This document shows, piece after piece, positions 34,702 through 42,537 of a stretch of 64,000 bases of DNA. The stretch's first letter is position 1; the number at the start of each line of letters is the position of its first letter. The notes under the pieces are model-generated. The model made no database searches and was not told the DNA's origin. It saw nothing but the letters and a program-made list of their open reading frames with translations. Source of the DNA: Nocardia brasiliensis. GTDB taxonomy: Bacteria > Actinomycetota > Actinomycetes > Mycobacteriales > Mycobacteriaceae. The stretch lies in the NCBI RefSeq assembly GCF_011801125.1, contig NZ_CP046171.1:248001-312000 (forward strand). Direction: 5' to 3'. A program made the translations under genes and the position numbers.

Positions 34702-35433
34702 CTACTTCCAGTCCGGGAGGGTGGGCAGCTCACCCGTCAGGTCGCTGCCGTCGGAGCGTCCGAGCAGCCAGGCGGCGAGGGCGGCGGCCGGGCCGGTGAT
34801 GGTGTGCGCCGGGGTGCCGGTACCCACCAGGCCGACGAAATCGGTGTCTGTGGAACGGATTTCGAACGCGGGCAGGGGCTCGGCGGCCGCGGCGGTGAGC
34901 CGGTTCATGTCGACCGTGGCCTGGGCCAGGATGCGCGCGACGAACGCCGCGGGCCAGTCCGCGGGGGAGAACCCGGCATCGAGGTCGACGTGGTGGATCT
35001 CCACCTCTTGCAGGCGCATCCAGCGCACCTCGGTGGCCGGGATCGGGCGGCCCTGCCGGGTGCGGACTTCCGCGTGCCAGGTCGCTTCGGTCAGTGAATT
35101 CGCCACGGCCGCCCAGCGTTTCGCGGCGGCCTCGTTGTCGGCGAGCTGCGCGTCGAGTGGTCGTGGCGCGCCTGCCTCGATGTCGAAGTCGCGCAGGAAC
35201 ATGCTGGCGTACTGCGGGATCTCCACGCCGGTGTGCGCCCACAGCAGCAGGTTGAGCAGGCTGTCGGCATTGCGGGCGAGATGGGCGAGCACGTGGCCGC
35301 GGGTCCAGCCCGGCAGCAGCGAGGGACCGGTCAGGTCGTCCGCGCTCAGCTTGCGGAGGGTGTCGAGGAGACGGTCGGTCGCCTCGGCGAGTACATCTAG
35401 TGATACTGGGGATTGCTCAGCGTCGCTGGTCAC
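34702..35433 (-). CDS. Maleylpyruvate isomerase family mycothiol-dependent enzyme
   Basis: A 243-residue DinB-fold protein of the MDMPI group. The N-terminal domain has SLLPGWTRGHVLAHLARNAD with a metal-binding His, and VRWMRLQEVEIHHVDLDAGF with the remaining metal ligands (E-x-x-x-H). The C-terminal domain ends ITGPAAALAAWLLGRSDGSD, the usual SCP2-like tail. The family binds a divalent metal and uses mycothiol as cofactor, consistent with an actinomycete. The substrate is unknown; no aromatic degradation genes are nearby. GTG 35433 has TAGGCT 7 nt upstream. Confidence 0.92.
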   Translation of the reverse strand: MTSDAEQSPVSLDVLAEATDRLLDTLRKLSADDLTGPSLLPGWTRGHVLAHLARNADSLLNLLLWAHTGVEIPQYASMFLRDFDIEAGAPRPLDAQLADNEAAAKRWAAVANSLTEATWHAEVRTRQGRPIPATEVRWMRLQEVEIHHVDLDAGFSPADWPAAFVARILAQATVDMNRLTAAAAEPLPAFEIRSTDTDFVGLVGTGTPAHTITGPAAALAAWLLGRSDGSDLTGELPTLPDWK

Positions 35434-35440
35434 GGTTGCG

Positions 35441-35446
35441 AGCCTA
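35441..35446 (-). promoter_or_regulatory. -10 box of a probable leaderless transcript (MDMPI gene)
   Basis: On the minus strand TAGGCT is followed by 7 nt and GTG 35433; the same hexamer precedes wzm. Confidence 0.55.
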
Positions 35447-35625
35447 GTGCCGCGTTCCGGAACTTCGATACGTTTCTCGACGGCCGGGGATGCCCGTTGG
35501 CGTCGTTGCCGATACGGCCTCGGTATCGGCTGCTCCGGCTCGGCGGTGGCTGTCCTGGCCGGACGATAGACCCGTCTGGACGCGGCACCGGTGGCCGCGA
35601 GCGCGGCACACCTGCGGGCCGAGGT

Positions 35626-36018
35626 CTATTCGCTGATGATCGCGTCGGCTTCGATCTCGACCAGCAGTGCGGGCGTGATCAGCGCGCTGATCTCGTACAT
35701 CGAGGCGGCGGGACGGATATCGCCGAAGACCTCGGCGTGCGCCTTGCCGACCTCGGCCCAGCGGGAAATATCGGTGACGAAGATGCGGGTGCGCACCACG
35801 TCGGACAGGCTCGCGCCGGCCTGTTCGAGCGCGGTGGCAATGCGGCGCAGGACCTCTCGCGTCTGCTCGCCGATATCGTCCCCGCCGACCGCGGTGCCGC
35901 CGTTGATCGAAGCGGTGGTGCCGCTCACGGCGACGGTATTGCCGACCCGGACGGCGCGGCTGTAACCGACGATGTCTTCGAATTCGGCGCCGGAGCAGAT
36001 GTTCACACGAGCAGTCAT
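35626..36018 (-). CDS. RidA family protein
   Basis: A 130-residue YjgF/YER057c/UK114 protein. It has FEDIVGYSRAVRVGNTVAVS (VGN turn), DDIGEQTREVLRRIATALEQ, ASLSDVVRTRIFVTDISRWA with the conserved Arg that holds the carboxylate of imine substrates, and ALITPALLVEIEADAIISE with the conserved Glu. RidA trimers hydrolyse reactive enamines or imines made by PLP enzymes; several subfamilies exist and the exact one is uncertain. ATG 36018 is the natural start; an upstream in-frame ATG at 36060 would add 14 residues. Divergent from the phytase-like lipoprotein gene. Confidence 0.92.
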   Translation of the reverse strand: MTARVNICSGAEFEDIVGYSRAVRVGNTVAVSGTTASINGGTAVGGDDIGEQTREVLRRIATALEQAGASLSDVVRTRIFVTDISRWAEVGKAHAEVFGDIRPAASMYEISALITPALLVEIEADAIISE

Positions 36019-36147
36019 GGCCACAGCATCGCATGCCGGGAACGCCGTGGGCATCGGCATTTTCGCCAGGTTCGCCGAGGGGTAACCGGCACCGAGTTGT
36101 CACCCGCTCGTCGTCCGGATTTCGGATCGGCGCGGTAGGCATACCGG

Positions 36148-37722
36148 GTGAAAGATCGCTTTCGTCCCAGTCTCACCGCCGTTGCCGTCCTGTGTGGCTG
36201 CGTATTGGCCACAAGTTGCTCCGCCTCGGATGCCGCGGCGGATTTCACCGCTACCGCCGGGCAGCCGCTGGTGATCTCGCTGGACGACCTGCTCGCCAAG
36301 ACGGGCGGCAGTGCCGCCGTCGGTCTCGCTGACCCGCGACACGGCACGCTGAGCCGCCGCGTCGACGGCGCCGTCGTCTACACGCCGAACCCCGGCTACA
36401 CGGGCGACGACGCGTTCGAGGTGACCACCACCGACGCGGTACGCCTGTACACCACCGACATCGCGGCACTCGGCGAGTTCGGTGGAACGACGGTGCAGGG
36501 CAGCGGGTTCGGCTCGGCGTGGACTCCGGTGCCGGGCAGCACGGACGAGTTCTACGGACTGACCGATCGCGGTCCGAACGTCGACGGTCCCGCCAAGAAC
36601 GAAAAGCTCTCGCCGACACCGGCGTTCGTGCCGCAGATCGGACGATTCAAGCTGGTCGGCACGCGCGCGGTACGGCAGTCCGCCATCGAGCTGCGCACCA
36701 AGGCGGGCGTGCCGTTCAACGGGCAGGTCGACCTCGCCGCGAGCACCGGCGAGACGATCAAGGATCTCGCCGGAAATGTCTTGCCGCCCACCGATCACGG
36801 GCTCGACCCCGAGGGGCTGGTCGCACTGCCGGACGGCACCTTCTGGGTGTCCGATGAGTATGGCCCCTTCCTGGTGCACTTCGACTCGAACGGAACCGAG
36901 ATCGAGCGCCTCGCGCCGGGCGCCGGTCTGCCCAAAGAACTTTCGCTGCGGACACCGAACCAGGGCATGGAGGGCCTGACGGTCACCCCGGACGGCAGCA
37001 CCCTCGTGGGTCTCATGCAGAGCGGGCTCAACACTCCAGGCCTGAACGGCTCCGCGAAGGAGGTGCCGCTGACCCGCATCGTGACCGTCGATCTGAAGAC
37101 GAAGGCGCTGAAGGAATTCGTGGTGCCGCTGGCGGATCCGAAGCGCAGCAAGGTCGCGGACTCGGAGATCACCGCGCTGAGCGCGACCACGTTCCTGGTC
37201 GATGAGCGCGACGGCAATCTGGCGCCGAAGGCGGACAAGAAGCTGTGGACGGTCGACATCGCCGCCGCGACCGATGTCGGCCCCGACTCGAAGGTCCCTG
37301 GGGCGCAATATGATCCGGAGCGCGGTGGGATACTGGTCGACGGCAAGCCACTGGAGACCCTGGTCGGCCCGGTAAGCGCCGAGCAGGGGATCGCCACGCT
37401 GACCAAGGTGGGTATCACCCCGGCCGCCAAGCCGAAGAATCTCGATCTCGGCGCCCTGGTGCGCGAACTCGACGCGGACGGAAAGTTCTTCGGCCACGAC
37501 AAGATCGAGGGCGTCGCCACCACGGACGGCGGCAAGACGCTCTACATCGCCAACGACAGCGATTTCGGCCTGGCCACGAGCAGCGGCGAGCAGCCGCCCT
37601 TCGGCCTGAAGCCCAAGACGCTCGCGAATGGCGTGCAGGACAGCGGCGAGATCCTCTTCGTCGACACCACCAAGCTGCCCGCGCGGACCGCCACCCGCAC
37701 CGTCAAGCTGACCGTCCGTTAG
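36148..37722 (+). CDS. Esterase-like phytase-family lipoprotein
   Basis: A 524-residue exported protein. The N-terminus AVAVLCGCVLATSCSASD contains a lipobox (ATSC), so it is likely a lipoprotein. Residues about 35-95 form a cadherin/VCBS-like strand module (TYxPNPGYTGDDAFEVTTTD). The rest is a beta-propeller-like esterase-phytase domain: PGSTDEFYGLTDRGPNVDGP, DHGLDPEGLVALPDGTFWVS, DEYGPFLVHFDSNGTEIERL, NQGMEGLTVTPDGSTLVGLM, ITALSATTFLVDERDGN and EGVATTDGGKTLYIANDSDF. The family is thought to cleave phosphate or ester bonds outside the cell. The GTG start at 36148 has GGTAGGCATACC just upstream. Substrate unknown. Confidence 0.88.
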   Translation: MKDRFRPSLTAVAVLCGCVLATSCSASDAAADFTATAGQPLVISLDDLLAKTGGSAAVGLADPRHGTLSRRVDGAVVYTPNPGYTGDDAFEVTTTDAVRLYTTDIAALGEFGGTTVQGSGFGSAWTPVPGSTDEFYGLTDRGPNVDGPAKNEKLSPTPAFVPQIGRFKLVGTRAVRQSAIELRTKAGVPFNGQVDLAASTGETIKDLAGNVLPPTDHGLDPEGLVALPDGTFWVSDEYGPFLVHFDSNGTEIERLAPGAGLPKELSLRTPNQGMEGLTVTPDGSTLVGLMQSGLNTPGLNGSAKEVPLTRIVTVDLKTKALKEFVVPLADPKRSKVADSEITALSATTFLVDERDGNLAPKADKKLWTVDIAAATDVGPDSKVPGAQYDPERGGILVDGKPLETLVGPVSAEQGIATLTKVGITPAAKPKNLDLGALVRELDADGKFFGHDKIEGVATTDGGKTLYIANDSDFGLATSSGEQPPFGLKPKTLANGVQDSGEILFVDTTKLPARTATRTVKLTVR

Positions 37723-37730
37723 TTGGGTTC

Positions 37731-37767
37731 GTCTCGAATTCCATCCGGCGCCTCCGGACTTCGAGAC
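37731..37767. terminator. Stem-loop between convergent genes
   Basis: GTCTCGAA (37731-37738) pairs with TTCGAGAC (37760-37767), with an inner TCCGG/CCGGA pair. It lies 8 bp after the lipoprotein stop codon and 3 bp before the end of the DUF998 gene. Confidence 0.6.
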
Positions 37768-37770
37768 AGA

Positions 37771-38475
37771 CTAGGGGTCGGACTCGGTCCACTCCCGGCC
37801 CTCCAAGATCACCGCGGCGGCCAGCGTGACCAACCACAGCGACATCGAGCTGACCTGGATGCGCTGCGCGATGCCCAGCGCGTAGCTGCCGGGCAGGTTG
37901 TCGGCAACCAGCATCCACACGGTGGCCGCCGCCCCGAGTACCAGGACGACGAGCCCGAACTCGCGCAGGATCCGCCAGCGGTGATAGCGGAAAGCGGCCA
38001 GGCTGAACGCGAACGTCGCGACCGCGATCGAGGTCACCGCGATGGTGCTCGACAGCGCGTGCGGCTGGTGCAGCTGCGGGAACAACTCGCTGCCGCCCCC
38101 GCCGCACGAGCTGTCGCCCTTCGCGCAGTCGCGCAACGGCAACAGCACATCGGCAATGGTGGCGGCGCCGAAACAGAACAGCGCGACCCAGCCGACGGTG
38201 GTGAGCCTGCGGCGCGGGAACAGCAGCAGGCCGCCGATCGCCGCGGGGATCAGCAGCGCGCCGACGATCTTGTCGGCGGTCGCGAACACCTGCCGGTAGG
38301 GCTTGCCCTCGGCGTCCAGCTCGCTGAGGAACGAGTTGACGGGGTCGATATCGAGCTTCAGGAAGAACTCGAGCACCCAGGACGAATAGCAGACCCCGGC
38401 GATGACGATGGCCGCCGCGATCACCAGTGACGCCACCCGCGCGCGTCGCTCGGCGATCTCTCGGCTACCAGTCAC
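37771..38475 (-). CDS. DUF998 family membrane protein
   Basis: A 234-residue protein with about six membrane helices: VASLVIAAAIVIAGVCYSSW, ADKIVGALLIPAAIGGLLLF, TVGWVALFCFGAATIADVLL, STIAVTSIAVATFAFSLAAF, FGLVVLVLGAAATVWMLVAD and VSSMSLWLVTLAAAVILEG. The extracytoplasmic loop SFLSELDAEGKPYRQVFATA and the cysteine pair in RDCAKGDSSCGGGG are typical of DUF998. Function unknown. GTG 38475 was chosen, with AGGAG about 10 nt upstream; the longer frame from 38562 adds 29 residues unlike the family. Confidence 0.85.
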   Translation of the reverse strand: MTGSREIAERRARVASLVIAAAIVIAGVCYSSWVLEFFLKLDIDPVNSFLSELDAEGKPYRQVFATADKIVGALLIPAAIGGLLLFPRRRLTTVGWVALFCFGAATIADVLLPLRDCAKGDSSCGGGGSELFPQLHQPHALSSTIAVTSIAVATFAFSLAAFRYHRWRILREFGLVVLVLGAAATVWMLVADNLPGSYALGIAQRIQVSSMSLWLVTLAAAVILEGREWTESDP

Positions 38476-38621
38476 GAAACCATTCTCCTGCCTACTGTTG
38501 GACCCTTGACCACGGTAGGTCGGCGTGTCTCGGCTGTCACACGGCATTGCCAAGCGATACACAGGCTCTTGTCAGGTTCGATGGCCACGCTGGGCAGGGA
38601 AGCGTTCCCAAGGAGGTTCCC

Positions 38622-38735
38622 ATGATCGGCTACGCAACCGCCGCCGCCGCGATCGCGGTGATGTCACTGATGGTGGCGTCCAGCTACCTGGCCGCGCACG
38701 CGCCACGCAGCCTCGTCCGCGTCCGGCACCGCTAG
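38622..38735 (+). CDS. Small single-helix membrane protein (37 aa)
   Basis: ATG 38622 has the consensus site AAGGAGG 6 nt upstream. The peptide MIGYATAAAAIAVMSLMVAS is almost wholly one membrane helix, followed by a basic tail (APRSLVRVRHR). Orientation rules place the tail inside the cell. It stands alone, divergent from DUF998, and ends 15 bp before the hairpin at 38750. The ribosome site makes translation likely; no homologue is known to me. Confidence 0.55.
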   Translation: MIGYATAAAAIAVMSLMVASSYLAAHAPRSLVRVRHR

Positions 38736-38749
38736 TCGCGCGCAGCGAT

Positions 38750-38816
38750 CAAGATCAGGAGGAATTGGCGGCGGCATCGCCCGAGAAGCCGACGCCACCA
38801 GTTCCCCTTGATCTTG
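38750..38816. repeat. Long imperfect hairpin, copy 2 of a two-member family
   Basis: CAAGATCAGGAGGAATTGG and its imperfect complement (CCAGTTCCCCTTGATCTTG) form the outer arms; GGCGGCGGC and GCCGACGCC continue the stem. The loop ATCGCCCGAGAA resembles that of the hairpin at 34628. It overlaps the last 62 bp of the vsr reading frame, so the Vsr C-terminal tail is encoded by it. Confidence 0.6.
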
Positions 38817-39660
38817 AAACGACGCCCTGGACCCGATCCGCCGCGAGGGCCGCGTCCTCGTGCTCCCAGACGCGGATCACCTGCCAGCCCGCCGCGGTGA
38901 GCGCCGCGTCGGTGGCGCGATCGCGGGCCACGTTCCCGGCGAGTTTCGCGGCCCACCATTCGCCGTTGTTGCGCGGGTCGGTGGCGTGTTGCGGGCACCG
39001 GTGCCAGAAGCAGCCGTCGACGTAGACCGCGACGCGCAGCCGCGGGAATACCAGATCGGCCCGGCGCCGCTGTCCGCGAATCGGCGCCCGATCGACGAAA
39101 TACCGCAGCCCGCGTCGATGTAATTCCTTGCGCAGAGCCAACTCCGGCTTGGTCCCGCTGCGTCGCTGCCGCGCCATCCGCGCACTGGTCGCCGCATCCG
39201 TCGTCGGCCGCCCCCGCCCATCGCCCGCATGCGGGTGCGCCGACGACTGGGCCTCGTCGTTAGTCGGCTTGTTGCCTGCGTGCGGGTGCTTCGACGATTT
39301 CGTCTCGTCGTTAGTCGGCTTGTTGCCTGCGTGCGGGTGCTTCGACGATTTCGTCTCGTCGTTAGTCGGCTTGTTGCCTGCATGGGGGTGCTTCGACGAT
39401 TTCGTCTCGTCGTTAGTCGGTTCGTTGCCTGCATGCGGGTGCTCCGACGATTTGGCTTCGTCCTTCGTCAGCCGGTTCCCCGCGCGCGGGCGCCCTGGCG
39501 ACTCATCCGCGGGTGCCCTAGCTCGCGTTGGCTTGTCCGCTTCGGTAGGCCGGTCGGCCCGGGACTGTCGCCGATCCGCCGCAGCCACCGGCTCGTCGTC
39601 CGCGCGCGTATCCGGCGACGCACCCCGCTCGGTGTGCCGTGTCGCCCGGTCGCGGCTCAT
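38755..39660 (-). CDS. vsr: Very short patch repair (Vsr) endonuclease with tandem-repeat N-terminal extension
   Basis: 301 residues, about twice the usual Vsr length. The C-terminal 155 residues are a Vsr domain: MARQRRSGTKPELALRKELH, RGLRYFVDRAPIRGQRRRAD (catalytic Asp), RVAVYVDGCFWHRCPQHATD (zinc Cys/His and active-site His), NNGEWWAAKLAGNVARDRAT and GWQVIRVWEHED. It nicks 5' of T in T:G mismatches arising from deamination of 5-methylcytosine made by its Dcm partner. The first 145 residues are hydrophilic and include four copies of a 17-residue unit (HPHAGNKPTNDETKSSK). The ATG at 39660 overlaps the dcm TGA (ATGA). The C-terminal tail after WEHED is encoded by the hairpin at 38750-38816. 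Confidence 0.9.
   Translation of the reverse strand: MSRDRATRHTERGASPDTRADDEPVAAADRRQSRADRPTEADKPTRARAPADESPGRPRAGNRLTKDEAKSSEHPHAGNEPTNDETKSSKHPHAGNKPTNDETKSSKHPHAGNKPTNDETKSSKHPHAGNKPTNDEAQSSAHPHAGDGRGRPTTDAATSARMARQRRSGTKPELALRKELHRRGLRYFVDRAPIRGQRRRADLVFPRLRVAVYVDGCFWHRCPQHATDPRNNGEWWAAKLAGNVARDRATDAALTAAGWQVIRVWEHEDAALAADRVQGVVSRSRGTGGVGFSGDAAANSS
39254..39457 (-). repeat. 51-bp tandem repeat (4 units) inside vsr
   Basis: Units start at 39254, 39305, 39356 and 39407. Units 2 and 3 are nearly identical, unit 4 has several changes, and degenerate partial copies flank both sides. Each encodes HPHAGN(K/E)PTNDE(T/A)(K/Q)SS(K/E/A). The period is a multiple of three, so copy-number change preserves the frame. 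Confidence 0.92.
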
Positions 39661-40805
39661 GCCGCCCAGCCGCCCATGCGGTCGAGGTGGCTTTCCACGT
39701 CGTCGAGGAAGCCGGGGGGAAAGCGCAGGCTGCCCATGCTGGTGCGGCGCAGGAAGCCGGCGGTGGCGCGGGCGGAGAGCAGGCGTGAATCGGTGAGGAA
39801 GTACCGCAGGTCCTCGTACGGTTCGTGGACCGGCCAGGTCGACACCGGCACGCGATAGGCCACGCCGTTGTGTCCCCACGCCGCGGTCGGCCACGGGGTG
39901 CCGGGCGGCAGTGGCTGATCGCCGGGGATCGGGTCCAGCGGCGCACTGAGCCGCGACCCGACCCAGCCCGCCATCCGGACGCTCACCGCGTTGCCGACCA
40001 GCTTCCACCGATGGCCTTTGCGCACCCCGGGCACGTCCTCGGCGGGTGCGGTCCATTCCGGTTCGAAGCCTTGCAGCCGTTCCACATCCACCAGCCCGGG
40101 CGTGACGATCTCGCCGGACGGCAGCCGCACCGCGGGCGGGCTGGCGATCCCCAGCGCTGAGCCGCCCTTCAACGTCGGCACCGCGTTCACCGCCCAGCCC
40201 AGGCCGCGCACGCCCTCGGTCCAGTAGAAGCCGCACGGGTCGTGCTCGGCGTCGCCGACGACGCGCGGCCCCGCGTCGTCGCCGAACAGCACTGCGCGCG
40301 GGTCCTCGGTCCGCGAGGCGAGCATCAGCACCCGCTGGCGACGCTGTGGCAATCCGAAGGCGCGGGCGTCCACCACCCGGTAGGCCCAGGTGTAGCCGAG
40401 CTCCTCCAACGCCGCGGTGATGTGCCGCATCGCCGCGCCCCGGCCGAGCTGCAGCATGAACGGCACGTTCTCGATCAGCAGCCAGCGCGGGCCGCGGCGG
40501 CGGCGCACCAGCCGGAACACCTCGTCCACCAGGCCGGATCGCTTACCGGTGATGCCGGCGGTGCGGCCCGCCTGGGACAGGTCCTGGCAGGGGAATCCCG
40601 CCGCGACGAGCTCGGTCCCCGCCGGGATCGCGCGCAATGTGGTGATGTCCGAATGCAACGGCACATCAGGGAACCGCGCGGCAAGCACCCCCTGCGCGCC
40701 TGCGTCGATCTCGCACAGCAGCTCGGTCTGCCAGCCGTTGTGCCCGAGACCGAGCTCGAGCCCGCCGATCCCGGCGAACAGCCCGACCATCCGCGCGCCC
40801 GTCAC
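39657..40805 (-). CDS. DNA cytosine-5 methyltransferase (Dcm family)
   Basis: A 382-residue C5 methyltransferase. The conserved motifs are in normal order: MVGLFAGIGGLELGLGHNGW (motif I), ELLCEIDAGAQGVLAARFPD (II), LVAAGFPCQDLSQAGRTAGI (IV with the catalytic Cys), LLIENVPFMLQLGRG (VI, ENV), VVDARAFGLPQRRQRVLMLA (VIII) and RWKLVGNAVSVRMAGWVG (X). The target sequence cannot be read from the gene. GTG 40805 has AGGAAGGG 8 nt upstream; ATG 40790 is the alternative. It is followed immediately by vsr and no restriction endonuclease is nearby, so it may be a solitary methylase with its repair partner. Vsr activity would correct its T:G by-products. Confidence 0.93.
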   Translation of the reverse strand: MTGARMVGLFAGIGGLELGLGHNGWQTELLCEIDAGAQGVLAARFPDVPLHSDITTLRAIPAGTELVAAGFPCQDLSQAGRTAGITGKRSGLVDEVFRLVRRRRGPRWLLIENVPFMLQLGRGAAMRHITAALEELGYTWAYRVVDARAFGLPQRRQRVLMLASRTEDPRAVLFGDDAGPRVVGDAEHDPCGFYWTEGVRGLGWAVNAVPTLKGGSALGIASPPAVRLPSGEIVTPGLVDVERLQGFEPEWTAPAEDVPGVRKGHRWKLVGNAVSVRMAGWVGSRLSAPLDPIPGDQPLPPGTPWPTAAWGHNGVAYRVPVSTWPVHEPYEDLRYFLTDSRLLSARATAGFLRRTSMGSLRFPPGFLDDVESHLDRMGGWAA

Positions 40806-41183
40806 CGACCGTCCCTTCCTCGCCTCTGTGGTCGGGTCGCGCCGACCTCGCGCCCCGTGCCCGGGGTAGCAGGTTACTCGAGTTGCCCGATGCCGTCCGC
40901 GAACAACGCGATGACGGGCAGCGGACGGCGCCGTCGGTGGCGCGCCTGGTACCGTCCGCGTGTCAGCAAGATGATCGGTCTGCTGCTCCTCGATAATGCT
41001 CATCGGCCGATCACATGCGGCCCTGATGACAGGCTCGGCGGGCGATCTGCCTGCGTTCACGCGTGCTCCGCGCGGATGCCGCCCCGGGTGCTTCCGGCGC
41101 GTCCGCGGACGAAATGCCAATGCTTCACCACGTTTTCGGCTCGACAGATTTCTTAGTCGTCACGCTAGGGAAAGTGAGCGAAC
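40806..41183. other. Intergenic region with hairpin, no gene seen
   Basis: About 380 bp between dcm (leftward) and the ketosynthase (rightward). GCCGTCCGC (40892-40900) and GCGGACGGC (40921-40929) form a stem-loop. CTAGGGAAAG before ATG 41184 may supply the ribosome site. The promoters of both genes must lie here. Confidence 0.45.
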
Positions 41184-42431
41184 ATGCAGGTACCTTCGAA
41201 AAACAGGGGCTTTCCCAACGTGGTCGTCACCAGCCTGGCGGCTACCACGTCGATCGCCGGTGATGTCGATTCGACGTGGAAAGGCCTGCTCAACGGTGAG
41301 AGCGGCATCGATGTCCTAGAGGACACCTTCATCGACCAGTTCGAGCTGCCGGTGCGCATCGGCGGGCATCTGAAGGTCTCGCCCTCGGACTGCCTGACCC
41401 GCACCGAGGTGCGCAACCTGTCCTACGTGGAGCAGATGGCCACCGTGCTGTGTCGCGAGGTGTGGCGCAACGCGGGCAGCCCCGAGGTGGACAAGGACCG
41501 GCTCGGCGTGTCCATCGGCACCGGCATCGGCGGCAGCGAGTATCTGGTCGGCGCCAGGGACCGGCTGGAACACGGTGGCTACCGCAAGGTTTCGCCGCTG
41601 ACCATCCAGCGGATCATGCCGAACGGCTCGGCCGCCTGCGTCGGCGTCGAGCTCGGTGCGCGCGCGGGTGTCGTCACCCCGGTGTCGGCCTGTTCGTCGG
41701 GTTCGGAGGCGATCGCGAACGCGTGGCAGATGATCGTCATGGGCGACGCCGACATGGTGGTCACCGGCGGCGTCGAGGGGTCGATCCAGGCGGTGCCGAT
41801 CGCGGCGTTCACCATGATGCGTGCGATGAGCACCCGCAACGACGCCCCGAAGCACGCCTCGCGGCCGTTCGACAAGGACCGCGACGGGTTCGTGTTCGGC
41901 GAGGCAGGCGCGATGATGGTGATCGAGACCGAGGAACACGCCAAGGCCCGCGGCGCGACCATTCACGCGCGGCTGATGGGCGCCGGCATCACCTCCGACG
42001 CGTTCCATCTGGTCGCCCCCGAGCTGGAGGGCAAGGGCGCCGCACGGGCGATGACCAAGGCGATCGAGAAGGCGGGGCTGTCCAAGCGTGACATCACGCA
42101 CGTGAACGCGCACGCCACGGCGACCCCGATCGGCGACACCGCCGAGGCGAAGGCGATCGCCGCCGCGGTCGGCGACCACACCTCGGTGTACGCGCCCAAG
42201 TCCGCGCTCGGCCATTCGATCGGCGCGGTCGGCGCCCTCGAATCGGTGCTCACCGTGTTGTCGATTCGGGACGGGATCGTGCCGCCGACACTGAATTTGG
42301 ACAATCAGGACCCGGAAATCGACCTCGACGTCGTCAAAGGCCAAGCCAGGACCGGCCGGATCGATTACGCCGTGAACAACTCCTTCGGTTTCGGAGGGCA
42401 CAACGTGGCGATCGCCTTCGGGCGGTACTGA
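41184..42431 (+). CDS. Beta-ketoacyl-ACP synthase, KasA/FabF type
   Basis: A 415-residue ketosynthase that condenses malonyl-ACP with an acyl chain. It has the FabF fold and catalytic triad: [20 protein letters not shown] with the acyl-binding Cys, [20 protein letters not shown] and [18 protein letters not shown] with the two His. [20 protein letters not shown] and [16 protein letters not shown] are also family marks. The length and N-terminus ([20 protein letters not shown]) resemble the mycobacterial KasA/KasB of FAS-II, which lengthen meromycolic acid chains. fabD and acpM are not next to it; instead a FadD32-type ligase follows 106 bp downstream, suggesting a joint role in mycolate-type lipid synthesis. 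Confidence 0.93.
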   Translation: MQVPSKNRGFPNVVVTSLAATTSIAGDVDSTWKGLLNGESGIDVLEDTFIDQFELPVRIGGHLKVSPSDCLTRTEVRNLSYVEQMATVLCREVWRNAGSPEVDKDRLGVSIGTGIGGSEYLVGARDRLEHGGYRKVSPLTIQRIMPNGSAACVGVELGARAGVVTPVSACSSGSEAIANAWQMIVMGDADMVVTGGVEGSIQAVPIAAFTMMRAMSTRNDAPKHASRPFDKDRDGFVFGEAGAMMVIETEEHAKARGATIHARLMGAGITSDAFHLVAPELEGKGAARAMTKAIEKAGLSKRDITHVNAHATATPIGDTAEAKAIAAAVGDHTSVYAPKSALGHSIGAVGALESVLTVLSIRDGIVPPTLNLDNQDPEIDLDVVKGQARTGRIDYAVNNSFGFGGHNVAIAFGRY

Positions 42432-42537
42432 GCAACGGAAGGCGGCGCACCTGCTAGCCTTCCCGACGCTTCGTTATCGACCTGTGTTCGGTGTAACTGC
42501 ACGGCCTGAGTGCGTGCTTTGGCAAAAGGATAAGGCG

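Noticed and set aside
39657..41120. Extended start of the Dcm gene at 41120
   Set aside because: The extra residues are low-complexity and cross the intergenic region; motif I begins near 40790 and a ribosome site precedes GTG 40805.
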